Shown here piece by piece: positions 17,197 through 24,637 of a stretch of 64,000 bases of DNA. How positions within the stretch are numbered: position 1 is the first letter of the stretch; every line of letters starts with the position of its first letter. Under the pieces are notes generated by a model, which ran no database searches, was not told the origin of the DNA, and saw only the letters and a list, made by a program, of their open reading frames with translations. The translations under genes were made by a program, and so were the position numbers. The DNA is from CAYFNF01 sp964344485 (lineage in GTDB: Bacteria; Patescibacteriota; Patescibacteriia; UBA9570; XYC2-FULL-38-9), in the NCBI GenBank assembly GCA_964344485.1, contig CAYFNF010000003.1:186001-250000 (forward strand). The letters are read 5' to 3'.

Positions 17197-17202
17197 ATTA
17201 TA
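17197..17202 (-). promoter_or_regulatory. -10 box for the SGNH-like gene operon
   Basis: Read leftward, TATAAT (17202-17197) lies 26 nt before the ATG at 17170. No clear -35 box is seen. Confidence 0.5.
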
Positions 17203-17262
17203 TACTTTTTCCATGCGCAGAACAATGTTTTACTTTTTTAGTACAGCATGTTACAGTGCTCG

Positions 17263-17268
17263 TATGAT
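17263..17268 (+). promoter_or_regulatory. -10 box for the cysteine synthase leader
   Basis: TATGAT lies exactly 8 nt before the ATG (17277) of a short ORF with Cys codons. This spacing is the same as at the leaderless gene at 9989. The -35 region is weak. Confidence 0.45.
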
Positions 17269-17276
17269 ATTCATCA

Positions 17277-17345
17277 ATGCACAATATACCGCCTGTTCAT
17301 GTTCTCTTGAGTACGCCTCGAGGGATTTGTGTTTGTGTTAACTAG
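17277..17345 (+). CDS. Candidate Cys-containing leader peptide for cysteine synthase
   Basis: A 22-codon ORF ending ...GICVCVN-stop, with two Cys codons (17328-17330 and 17334-17336) just before its TAG. A -10 box lies 8 nt upstream of its ATG, so it would be translated from a leaderless message. An intrinsic terminator follows at 17365-17384 and the cysteine synthase ATG comes at 17404. The segment at 17315-17323 can pair over 9 bp (two G-U) with 17361-17369, which contains the 5' arm of the terminator, so two exclusive folds exist. However, a ribosome stalled on the Cys codons would cover 17315-17323, the reverse of the classical attenuator order. The function is therefore inferred, not shown. 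Confidence 0.45.
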   Translation: MHNIPPVHVLLSTPRGICVCVN

Positions 17346-17364
17346 AACTATCAAACTTCTCCTT

Positions 17365-17384
17365 GGGGCTCGGCCCCGTTTTTT
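17365..17384 (+). terminator. Intrinsic terminator in the cysteine synthase leader
   Basis: GGGGC (17365-17369), loop TCG, GCCCC (17373-17377), G, then TTTTTT (17379-17384). It sits 19 bases before the cysteine synthase ATG and after the putative leader peptide, as an attenuator would. Confidence 0.75.
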
Positions 17385-17403
17385 AATTAATAAAACAACT
17401 ACT

Positions 17404-18291
17404 ATGAATACTACACTACTACACACCGTTGGAAATACCCCGCTCATTCAGTTGCACCATATTGTACCGAACCCGCGGGTGCGATTACTTGCGAAGCTTG
17501 AAGGGCAAAATCCCGGCGGATCAATAAAGGACCGCGTCGCACTGTTTATGGTCGAGCAAGCAGAGTCGCGGAGGGAGCTACTTACTGGAAAAACCATTAT
17601 TGAAGCCACGAGTGGAAATATGGGCATTGCGCTAGCACTCGTTGGTGCTCAGAAGAGATATCCTGTCCACATCGTCATGTCTGAGGGTATGAGCCAAGAA
17701 CGCAGGAAGATGTTACGTGCTCTGGATGCTAAATTAACATTAACACCCGCTCTTCAAGGGACACAAGGTGCGATCGAACATGTCCATCAGTTACTTGCTG
17801 ATGCACCAGATCAATACTGGTTCGCCGACCAATTTAATAATCCGGATAATGCTCGCGCTCACCATGATTGGACTGCTGGAGAATTACTCGAGCAGGAGCC
17901 TGATATCGATGTACTCATTGCAGGTCTGGGAACTACCGGAACCATGATGGGCATGGCTGAGCGGTTTAGAACTGACTCGCCACATACGCAGCTCATTGGT
18001 GTCGTACCTCCGCCTGGATACGCTGTTCAAGGCCTACAACATCCGGAGCAGGACTTCTCTGGTCGACTGTTTGACCGAGAATTACTTGATCAGCAGCTTC
18101 AAATCTCCGCGAAAGATGCGTATGAAACCGCACGACTGATTGCCAGAAAAGAAGGGTTATTTGTAGGCATGAGCTCCGGTGCTGCAATTGCTGCAGCGCT
18201 AGAATACAGCAAAACATTGGATTCTGGCACGATTGTGGTTATAATACCTGATAGAGGGGAGAAATACTTAAGTACTTCATTATATCAATAA
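17404..18291 (+). CDS. PLP-dependent cysteine synthase
   Basis: 295 residues, standard for the CysK/CysM family. The ATG at 17404 begins MNTTLLHTVGNTPLIQL, the typical N-terminus. The PLP Lys lies in PGGSIKDRVA near residue 40, the substrate loop is EATSGNMGIALA near residue 68, and the phosphate-binding GLGTTGTMMG is near residue 175. SSGAAIAAALE closes the fold. The enzyme makes cysteine from O-acetylserine or O-phosphoserine plus sulfide; no other Cys pathway gene is visible, so the substrate is uncertain. An in-frame GTG at 17329 would read through the terminator and is rejected. Its stop codon directly abuts the next ATG. Confidence 0.92.
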   Translation: MNTTLLHTVGNTPLIQLHHIVPNPRVRLLAKLEGQNPGGSIKDRVALFMVEQAESRRELLTGKTIIEATSGNMGIALALVGAQKRYPVHIVMSEGMSQERRKMLRALDAKLTLTPALQGTQGAIEHVHQLLADAPDQYWFADQFNNPDNARAHHDWTAGELLEQEPDIDVLIAGLGTTGTMMGMAERFRTDSPHTQLIGVVPPPGYAVQGLQHPEQDFSGRLFDRELLDQQLQISAKDAYETARLIARKEGLFVGMSSGAAIAAALEYSKTLDSGTIVVIIPDRGEKYLSTSLYQ

Positions 18292-18897
18292 ATGAGCTCT
18301 CAATACCAAGATTTATTGAGCGAACTGACGGACTCGCTGTCACCGGAAGAGGCGTTTGTTCGTGTCTGTACATATGTAAGAGATATTCCATATCAATTCA
18401 TTGGCAGCCGAGATATCGATAGCATGTTACAAGCAGGTGCTGGAACGTGCAATGCAAAACACATGTTGCTGCACGAGCTACTGAAAGGGCTGGGATATGA
18501 AACAGAGTATGTGATAGATGAGTTCCAGCTGACAGATTTGCTCGCAGGCATAAGCTCTTCTGATCCTCAGGTAGCACAGCTACGGCAAATGGCTACAGAG
18601 ATTGAACCGTATTACCATACGTACCTGAAAGTGAAAAAGAATGAGGCCTGGATCTCTTTAGACGTCTCATTTGATACACCATTAGCTGTATACGGATTTC
18701 CTGTCGACCTAGATTGGGATGGAACCAGAGACATGCAATTATTTCACACGCCGCTCAAAACGACTGCTGTAGAAGGATCGCCGGATGCATTCAAAAAACA
18801 ATTAGTTCAAAGAGAATCTCCTGAGAACAAAAAAAAGAGAAAAGAGTTCTTTCGTGTATTGAACTCATTATTAGAATCATTCAGATCGTCATTATGA
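18292..18897 (+). CDS. Transglutaminase-like (papain-fold) protein
   Basis: 201 residues, no signal peptide. The catalytic triad of transglutaminase-like cysteine proteases can be read: Cys in AGAGTCNAKHMLLHELLKGLGY near residue 54, His in EPYYHTYLKVKK near residue 107, and Asp in WISLDVSFD near residue 123. This family includes peptidases, peptide N-glycanases and related hydrolases; the substrate is unknown. It starts on the base after the cysteine synthase stop and overlaps the next gene by 4 bp (ATGA), so the three genes are translationally coupled. Its coupling to cysteine synthesis is unusual. Confidence 0.75.
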   Translation: MSSQYQDLLSELTDSLSPEEAFVRVCTYVRDIPYQFIGSRDIDSMLQAGAGTCNAKHMLLHELLKGLGYETEYVIDEFQLTDLLAGISSSDPQVAQLRQMATEIEPYYHTYLKVKKNEAWISLDVSFDTPLAVYGFPVDLDWDGTRDMQLFHTPLKTTAVEGSPDAFKKQLVQRESPENKKKRKEFFRVLNSLLESFRSSL

Positions 18898-19436
18898 ACA
18901 AAAAAGAAAAAATCGCATTTATTAAGGTCAGTGCATTTCTGATTGCAGTGTTAGTTATAGTATTGGTTGCCAGCTATGGACTGTTTACTGGGGTGACATT
19001 AAAGATCTCAAAACCCGTTTTTTCAGAAGCCCAGAGAGTGCTTAACCCCTCAATAGAGGTTGTAGACTCTGCTGACCCAGTCATTAAAGTTGATTCAACA
19101 ACTGAAACTGATGCAGTAAGTGCGGATATCATTACGGACTTTACTGCGCCTGACAGAAGTACTACAGAACGGACGTTGCGGACATTTTGGTGGGCAGCTC
19201 AGCAAGGTGACACTAAAACAGCGCTCACGTGCGTCGATCAAGACAAAGTATCACAAGGGAGAGATGGTCGAGATATTCATGAACATATCGACATCATTAA
19301 AGATATACCATTTGAAGAGTTCACGGTTGTTACCAGAGAACAAGGGGCATCAGTGCGCCTTCTAACGTACTTTATGGACTATGACATGGAACAACAAGAA
19401 GATGGTAGTTGGGTCATCGTCTCTATTCATCCGTAA
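18894..19436 (+). CDS. Membrane-anchored NTF2-like protein
   Basis: 180 residues. An N-terminal helix (about 10-33) anchors the chain. A linker of about 50 residues is followed by a C-terminal domain (about 85-180) starting STTERTLRTFWWAAQQGDTKTALTCVD and ending EQQEDGSWVIVSIHP. This is the pattern of DUF4878/NTF2-like lipoprotein and anchored domains that bind small ligands or partners. The ATG overlaps the stop of the transglutaminase-like gene by 4 bp, so it belongs to the cysteine synthase operon. Confidence 0.65.
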   Translation: MNKKEKIAFIKVSAFLIAVLVIVLVASYGLFTGVTLKISKPVFSEAQRVLNPSIEVVDSADPVIKVDSTTETDAVSADIITDFTAPDRSTTERTLRTFWWAAQQGDTKTALTCVDQDKVSQGRDGRDIHEHIDIIKDIPFEEFTVVTREQGASVRLLTYFMDYDMEQQEDGSWVIVSIHP

Positions 19437-19482
19437 ATCGTACTAATACGGTTCTCGCCTTTCCAGAACACGTGTAAACTTT

Positions 19483-19488
19483 TATAAT
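19483..19488 (+). promoter_or_regulatory. Leaderless-type -10 box of recG
   Basis: TATAAT (19483-19488) lies 6 nt before the recG ATG (19495), so the predicted mRNA start falls at the start codon. The -35 region is not clear. Confidence 0.6.
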
Positions 19489-19494
19489 ACGTGT

Positions 19495-21537
19495 ATGTCT
19501 GCATCCACACCACTATCACAGTTACACGGAGTCGGGCCTTCAATAATGAAGCGTTTGAAAGTTCTTGGCATTACCACCACACATGATTTAATGTGGCACT
19601 TTCCACGTCAGTATGAGGACCGTTCACTCATGACTGATATTATTGACGTAGAACCGGATAGCAAAGTGACTATCCACGGCACGATTGAAAAAATACAGTC
19701 ACGTCAGTCGTGGAAACGTCGTATCAACCTCACTGAAGCAACTGTTACTGATACTACAGGATCTATAAAAGCGATCTGGTTTAACCAGCCGTACGTAGCA
19801 AACACACTAAAAAAGGGGGATACAGTACAGCTCTCTGGTCAAGTAAAGAAAACCAAGTACGGAACGTCTCTGCAGAGCCCGGTCTATGAGAAAGTATTTG
19901 AAGAAAAAGATACGACGCATACTGGGCGCATTGTTCCAAAGTACTCCCTGACAAAGGGTGTAACGCAAAAGCAACTTCGGTATTTTATGAAGCAGGCGCT
20001 GGAAATAGAACTCCCGGTTGAGGATTACGTCCCTGAAGAGATACTACAGGAGTACGAATTATTTCCTTTAGCTGATGCACTGCAACATATTCACTTCCCC
20101 ACTTCTGAGCAGGACTTTCTTCAAGCAAAACAACGATGTGACTTCGACTCACTCTATATCATTCAGCTCTATGCGCAGCTCCTGCGTCAAGAGTTGCAAT
20201 CTCAGCAAGCCTCCAGTATCGAGTTCCAGGAACGTGCGATAAAACACTTTGTTGACGAGCTCCCGTTTACGTTAACCAATGCACAAAAGAAAGCATCATG
20301 GGCCATTCTACAGGATGTAGAGAAACAGACCCCGATGAACCGGCTGCTTATTGGAGATGTTGGATCAGGAAAAACCATAGTGGCAGCGATCGCGATGTTG
20401 AATGCAGTTTTAAATGGCGCGCAAGCTGCGCTCATGGCGCCAACAGAGATTCTAGCAAAACAGCACTATCAGACACTACAAGAAGTATTTGACACAAAGA
20501 ACATCACGATTGAATTGCTCACTGGTTCTACAAAAAACGGACCAAAGCAACAACAGCTTGAAGGGTGTGCGTCTGATATCGTTGTCGGTACACACGCGTT
20601 AATTCAAGAGAGCGTCACGTTTAACAATTTAGGTCTAGCTATAGTGGATGAGCAACATCGGTTTGGGGTAGAACAACGAAAAGCGCTGAAATACCAGTCT
20701 GGGGATGAAAAAACTGCGCCGCATCTGCTGTCCATGACCGCCACCCCGATTCCACGAACATTAGCGCTAGCATTATACGGAGACTTAGACCTCTCTATTA
20801 TTGATGAACTACCGACAGGTAGAAAGCCAGTCACTACGAATCTTGTTCCCCCAAACAAGCGAGAGGATGCATATGGATTTATCCGGGAACACCTCGACCG
20901 CGGAGAGCAGTGTTTTGTGGTCTGCCCTCTGATTGATCCTTCGGATACGCTGGAAGTCAAAGCTGTCACCACAGAGTATGAACACTTGTGCAACGAAGTG
21001 TTTCCTGAGTACCAGTTAGAGATTCTACACGGAAAGATTCAGCCACAGGAGAAAGATGATATCATGCAACGCATGCGTAATAAGGAGATCGACATCTTGG
21101 TCTCCACATCTGTTATTGAAGTTGGAGTAGATATTCCGAATGCGACAATTATCGTAATTGAAGGTGCGGACAGATTTGGATTAGCACAACTACATCAATT
21201 CCGTGGTCGAGTCGGTCGTTCTGATACACAGTCATACTGCTTGCTCTTCTCCGAATCAGATAATGAACAGACTATTAAACGGCTACAGGTACTGACGAAC
21301 ACCTATGATGGATTCAAGCTTGCAGAACAAGACTTACAGCTGCGTGGAGCTGGAGAGTTCTTTGGTAAAAATCAGACCGGGTTCTCCCCATTAGCAATGC
21401 TTGCGTACCAGCAGCCACAATTACTAAACAGTGCTCGCTCAGCAGCAAAACAAACACTAGCGAAGGATTATATCTCTTCCACGCCATTGCTAAAAAAGAA
21501 AATCACTGAATTTACAAAAAGCATCCACTTAGAGTGA
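19495..21537 (+). CDS. recG: ATP-dependent DNA helicase RecG
   Basis: 680 residues, the usual RecG length. The N-terminal wedge domain opens with PLSQLHGVGPSIMKRLKVLGI, a helix-hairpin-helix-like lead, then an OB-fold wedge (about residues 55-140). Helicase motifs follow: Walker A GDVGSGKT near residue 286, the diagnostic RecG DEQH box in IVDEQHRFGVEQR near residue 385, motif III TATPIPRTLAL, and the C-terminal FRGRVGRSDTQSYCLL. RecG remodels stalled replication forks and Holliday junctions. It has its own promoter just upstream and ends within a terminator hairpin. Confidence 0.97.
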   Translation: MSASTPLSQLHGVGPSIMKRLKVLGITTTHDLMWHFPRQYEDRSLMTDIIDVEPDSKVTIHGTIEKIQSRQSWKRRINLTEATVTDTTGSIKAIWFNQPYVANTLKKGDTVQLSGQVKKTKYGTSLQSPVYEKVFEEKDTTHTGRIVPKYSLTKGVTQKQLRYFMKQALEIELPVEDYVPEEILQEYELFPLADALQHIHFPTSEQDFLQAKQRCDFDSLYIIQLYAQLLRQELQSQQASSIEFQERAIKHFVDELPFTLTNAQKKASWAILQDVEKQTPMNRLLIGDVGSGKTIVAAIAMLNAVLNGAQAALMAPTEILAKQHYQTLQEVFDTKNITIELLTGSTKNGPKQQQLEGCASDIVVGTHALIQESVTFNNLGLAIVDEQHRFGVEQRKALKYQSGDEKTAPHLLSMTATPIPRTLALALYGDLDLSIIDELPTGRKPVTTNLVPPNKREDAYGFIREHLDRGEQCFVVCPLIDPSDTLEVKAVTTEYEHLCNEVFPEYQLEILHGKIQPQEKDDIMQRMRNKEIDILVSTSVIEVGVDIPNATIIVIEGADRFGLAQLHQFRGRVGRSDTQSYCLLFSESDNEQTIKRLQVLTNTYDGFKLAEQDLQLRGAGEFFGKNQTGFSPLAMLAYQQPQLLNSARSAAKQTLAKDYISSTPLLKKKITEFTKSIHLE

Positions 21538-21544
21538 ATGCTTT
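21518..21544. terminator. Terminator overlapping the recG stop
   Basis: AAAGCAT, C, CACT, loop TAG, AGTG, A, ATGCTTT forms a 27-nt hairpin. On the leftward strand it is followed by TTTTTG, so it mainly ends the leftward pilin-M15 transcript. On the rightward strand the T-run is short. Confidence 0.7.
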
Positions 21545-21560
21545 GAATAATACTATACCT

Positions 21561-22547
21561 TTAATATGAACAGCCGTGCCCGGTCCATTCGTAGTGCATG
21601 TAGTCTTTTACACTGCTCCAATCTCCGCCCCACATAAACCCTTCATTCTTAAACGCATTGATTAACCAATCTGGATAGTCACAAGCGTCTGTTCCAGTAG
21701 TAGCGTTGTAGTTTGCACACATATCTGAGGAGAATTTCTCAGTGGTGTAACACGACATGGTTTTTTTACAGTTTGGATTGTTGCTCCAATTCACATCAAT
21801 AGCAAAGCCGAATGAGTGATTACTGTAACACGAGGGATTGTTTACGTTTTGACGCCAGGCCCATGTTCCCGTATGACCAAATTCAATATCATATTGAGAT
21901 GACGGGTGACCGTAATTATATGCAGCTATGGTTGCAAATGCATTTTCAAACGCGAGCTGTGCATCTTTATGGACTGCAAGTGTTTTTGCATGGTCGTCCA
22001 CTCCATCATCAACCGTAATGCGCACTAAGTAATTTGTGTCCACGTAATCCTTATCAAATAAATTCTCATACTTTCCTGCTAGGCAGGTCTGCATACCACT
22101 TGTACAGTTGCTAGGATCACCATCTGCCATAAATGACAGTTCTGGTACGTCAATATCTCCATAGATAGTAAATGTTGGACTGATCATATTAATGATAGTC
22201 CACGAAAGAAGTGCGATAACCAAACCGATCAGTGCATTCGTAATACGATCCTTCCCTTCGGATACTTTCTCTTTATTTCCAGCTGCTAGCGCCCATTGCG
22301 CACCACCAAAGATTATCATCCCTACTGCAACAATCGCGATACCGCTCACCAAGAACTGGTACATTGCAGCAAGATAGTTTGGCAGATACGGTTCAGTAAT
22401 ATTCTGCAGTACTCCAAGGCCAACTTCTAGTTTGATCACCGCCGCTGAGACTACCATAGGAAACGCTCCACAAAAAGCCATCACAGTCGTCAGTATTCTC
22501 CGCGGAGTGAAGCGAATTGATGATGTGTGTATTGTTTTTCGAGACAT
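21561..22547 (-). CDS. VirB2-like pilin domain fused to an M15 peptidase
   Basis: 328 residues. A basic start leads to a hydrophobic export segment (about 15-36). Residues 60-125 form a VirB2/TrbC-like pilin core, with two helices around the conserved VGMIIFGGAQWALAAGNKEK and ITNALIGLVIALLSWTIINMIS. Residues 200-328 are an M15 (VanY/CwlK-like) peptidase: SNHSFGFAIDVNW carries the first His and Asp ligands, and VKDYMHYEWTG the last His. M15 enzymes cut peptidoglycan stems. The fusion could place a wall hydrolase on or beside a type IV secretion pilus (inference). It has its own promoter and is the last gene of the cluster. Confidence 0.85.
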   Translation of the reverse strand: MSRKTIHTSSIRFTPRRILTTVMAFCGAFPMVVSAAVIKLEVGLGVLQNITEPYLPNYLAAMYQFLVSGIAIVAVGMIIFGGAQWALAAGNKEKVSEGKDRITNALIGLVIALLSWTIINMISPTFTIYGDIDVPELSFMADGDPSNCTSGMQTCLAGKYENLFDKDYVDTNYLVRITVDDGVDDHAKTLAVHKDAQLAFENAFATIAAYNYGHPSSQYDIEFGHTGTWAWRQNVNNPSCYSNHSFGFAIDVNWSNNPNCKKTMSCYTTEKFSSDMCANYNATTGTDACDYPDWLINAFKNEGFMWGGDWSSVKDYMHYEWTGHGCSY

Positions 22548-22578
22548 GTAAAATCTCTAATCAAATAGTGTCAATACT

Positions 22579-22606
22579 ATTGTACAAGAAAATAGCAAAA
22601 AGTCAA
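22579..22606 (-). promoter_or_regulatory. Promoter of the pilin-M15 gene
   Basis: Read leftward, TTGACT (22606-22601), 16 bp, TACAAT (22584-22579). Transcription would begin about 25 nt before the ATG at 22547. The leader contains another TTGACA-like hexamer. Confidence 0.65.
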
Positions 22607-22628
22607 TCTACAATCCTCCTACACTCCC

Positions 22629-23375
22629 TTATCCCTCTTGCTGAATTTTTTCGATCTCCTGCTCTACTAACACGCGCATCTCTTCAATCGTCTTCTCTCC
22701 AGTAACAAAAGTATCATTAATGAAGTACGATGGGGCTGAGTCAATCTGCAATGTCTTTGCAATATAGTATCCTTGTACAACGAGTTGCTTTTTTGATGTA
22801 CCTGAGACGCACTCAGAAAACGTTTCAGTGTCTAAACCAATATCTTCAGCAATGGAGACCCAAGGATTCAGAATAAACTGGTCTTGATCAAAGAATAGGA
22901 GATCATGGTACGCCCAAAAAGAATCCTGGTCTTGTGCGCAGCGTGCTGCCATAGCAGCGGTCTCAGAATTTTCATGTAATCGTGGAATTGGAAAGTCCTT
23001 CCACACATGCAAAACATCATTCGGATACTCTTGAACAATCTGCTCTATAATCGGGGACATGCGTTTACACGCTTCACATTCAAAATCACCAAATTCAACG
23101 ATAGTTACTGTTGGGCTCGCTGCGCCGCGCTGCGGATCAGTTGTTAATGGTCTGGGTGTGCTATCACTCCCGTCAATTCCAGAGGGTACTTGAGTAATCA
23201 GCGGGTCGTACGGCATGGCACTGCCGGAGACCACCTCTCCATTGGTCGCGGTCTCAGTCCCTTGATCAATATCTGACGCAGCATGATTTGTTACTGTAGC
23301 GCTTGCAACAAATAAAATGGCGATACAAACAGCACCGAGAACAAATATAAGAACTGCGCGGTTTTTCTTTTCCAT
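22629..23375 (-). CDS. DsbA/DsbG-like membrane-anchored thiol oxidoreductase
   Basis: 248 residues. An N-terminal helix (about 8-28) anchors it outside the cytoplasm, followed by a linker of about 55 residues. The thioredoxin-fold domain starts at VTIVEFGDFECEACKRMSPII, with the CxxC site (C-EA-C) near residue 98, and includes HVWKDFPIPRLHENSETAAMAARCAQDQ and a cis-Pro loop DSAPSYFINDTFVTGEKTIEEM. This is the Thioredoxin_4/DsbA-like family that forms or shuffles disulfides. It is the last gene of the T4SS-like operon, 4 bp after the beta-propeller gene, suggesting that it oxidises the Cys-rich exported pilin-fusion and giant surface protein. Confidence 0.9.
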   Translation of the reverse strand: MEKKNRAVLIFVLGAVCIAILFVASATVTNHAASDIDQGTETATNGEVVSGSAMPYDPLITQVPSGIDGSDSTPRPLTTDPQRGAASPTVTIVEFGDFECEACKRMSPIIEQIVQEYPNDVLHVWKDFPIPRLHENSETAAMAARCAQDQDSFWAYHDLLFFDQDQFILNPWVSIAEDIGLDTETFSECVSGTSKKQLVVQGYYIAKTLQIDSAPSYFINDTFVTGEKTIEEMRVLVEQEIEKIQQEG

Positions 23376-23378
23376 ATG

Positions 23379-24617
23379 TTACTCTAATTCAATCTTAATT
23401 AAGCTGCCAGTGGTGGAGTCTTTAAAATAGAGCGTCTCTTCATCGTCGGACACGACCATATAATCGACCGAATATGACGCTGTTCCATTTTCATCCACTG
23501 GAGTTGCTAGCTTAGTTTTAATTCCGGTGCTCAAATTAATCTTATAGATATCGTCCGCAACATCATTCAGTAGTCGCGGTTCTAAACCGTATGCATCTAC
23601 ATCTTCTGCTGGGATGCCACAGTACGCGGTACCGCCATCACTACTGATCGTACATTTATCAGCAAACGTATTAACGTTCAACTCTTTTCTATTTTTACCG
23701 ATATCATCGCCATCCGAGTCCACAATCCATAGCGACGGTTTATAACCTGTACTACTGGAGTAGACGCTATAGAGTGCTTGCTTTCCGTCGGGTGTGTATT
23801 GATATTGCAGGCCCTTACCTTCAACAATGGTTCCTTTAAAGTTCTCTCCTTTTAATCCGATAAAACCAAGTTCTTGCCTATTAAAATCAATAAACTCTGC
23901 CCAAGTAGCAGCGACTTTCCCAGTCGGAGACCACTCGACATTCACGCGATGTGCATTATTTCCAAGTGACTCTAACGTCCGTGCTGATGAGCCGTCAGGG
24001 CTGGACACTGCAAGTACTCGACGTTCTGGATCGATATGCATGTACTTGAATGCAATCTGATTTGATGTCGGAGAGAAATCAAACTCTTCGTACTCCTTCG
24101 GTAGAGTGACTTGTGTATTTGAGTCCAGATCATAGTAGACATTAGTACCATCGGGAAATTCTAAGATAGTTTCATTTGTTGTGTCTGCCCATGTGACTGT
24201 ATCTACTGAGCTAAATCGGGCATCACTCAATGCGGTAACCTCACCGTCTGCATTTACTTTATAGAACTTTCCGTCTTCTGCGTCATAGTAGCGCAGCGTA
24301 CCATCTTTTGCTACTGACGGATCCTGTGCGTCTGTATCCGGAGTAAGAATGTCGGTTGCGGTATTTCCGCCTAACGCAACAGCGTCCACACCTGGAACAG
24401 TGGTGGTGGTATTGATGTTTGGCTCTGCGTTGTTTACATTCTCAAGTAACTCATTCACATTCGGGAGGCCGATATTAGCGTTGTTCACATTTTCATTGGT
24501 AACATCAGGCGGCGGTTGTCTAAAAAACACAATATACAGTAAATATGCAAGAGCGATCACTGTGACCACAAAAAGTATGATCAACAGCGTTCTTTTTAAT
24601 TTAGGGTTTAGTGCCAT
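23379..24617 (-). CDS. Membrane-anchored beta-propeller protein
   Basis: 412 residues. One membrane helix (about 9-31) is followed by an Asn-rich linker (NVNNANIGLPNVNELLENVNNAEPN). The region from about residue 95 shows repeated blade-like units of a TolB/WD40-like propeller: TLRYYDAEDGKFYKVNAD, NQIAFKYMHIDPERRVLAVSSPDGS, VEWSPTGKVAATW, YTPDGKQALYSVYSS and CTISSDGGTAYCGI. Such propellers bind proteins or peptides in the periplasm or at the surface. Asn-rich linkers of the same kind occur in the 28052-28684 protein, suggesting a shared envelope setting. It is co-transcribed with the T4SS-like genes. Confidence 0.75.
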   Translation of the reverse strand: MALNPKLKRTLLIILFVVTVIALAYLLYIVFFRQPPPDVTNENVNNANIGLPNVNELLENVNNAEPNINTTTTVPGVDAVALGGNTATDILTPDTDAQDPSVAKDGTLRYYDAEDGKFYKVNADGEVTALSDARFSSVDTVTWADTTNETILEFPDGTNVYYDLDSNTQVTLPKEYEEFDFSPTSNQIAFKYMHIDPERRVLAVSSPDGSSARTLESLGNNAHRVNVEWSPTGKVAATWAEFIDFNRQELGFIGLKGENFKGTIVEGKGLQYQYTPDGKQALYSVYSSSTGYKPSLWIVDSDGDDIGKNRKELNVNTFADKCTISSDGGTAYCGIPAEDVDAYGLEPRLLNDVADDIYKINLSTGIKTKLATPVDENGTASYSVDYMVVSDDEETLYFKDSTTGSLIKIELE

Positions 24618-24637
24618 ATAAATACTATCTTAATAAT

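Noticed and set aside
17329..17403. Upstream GTG start extending cysteine synthase
   Set aside because: It would translate the terminator stem and add 25 residues not typical of the family; the ATG at 17404 is better.
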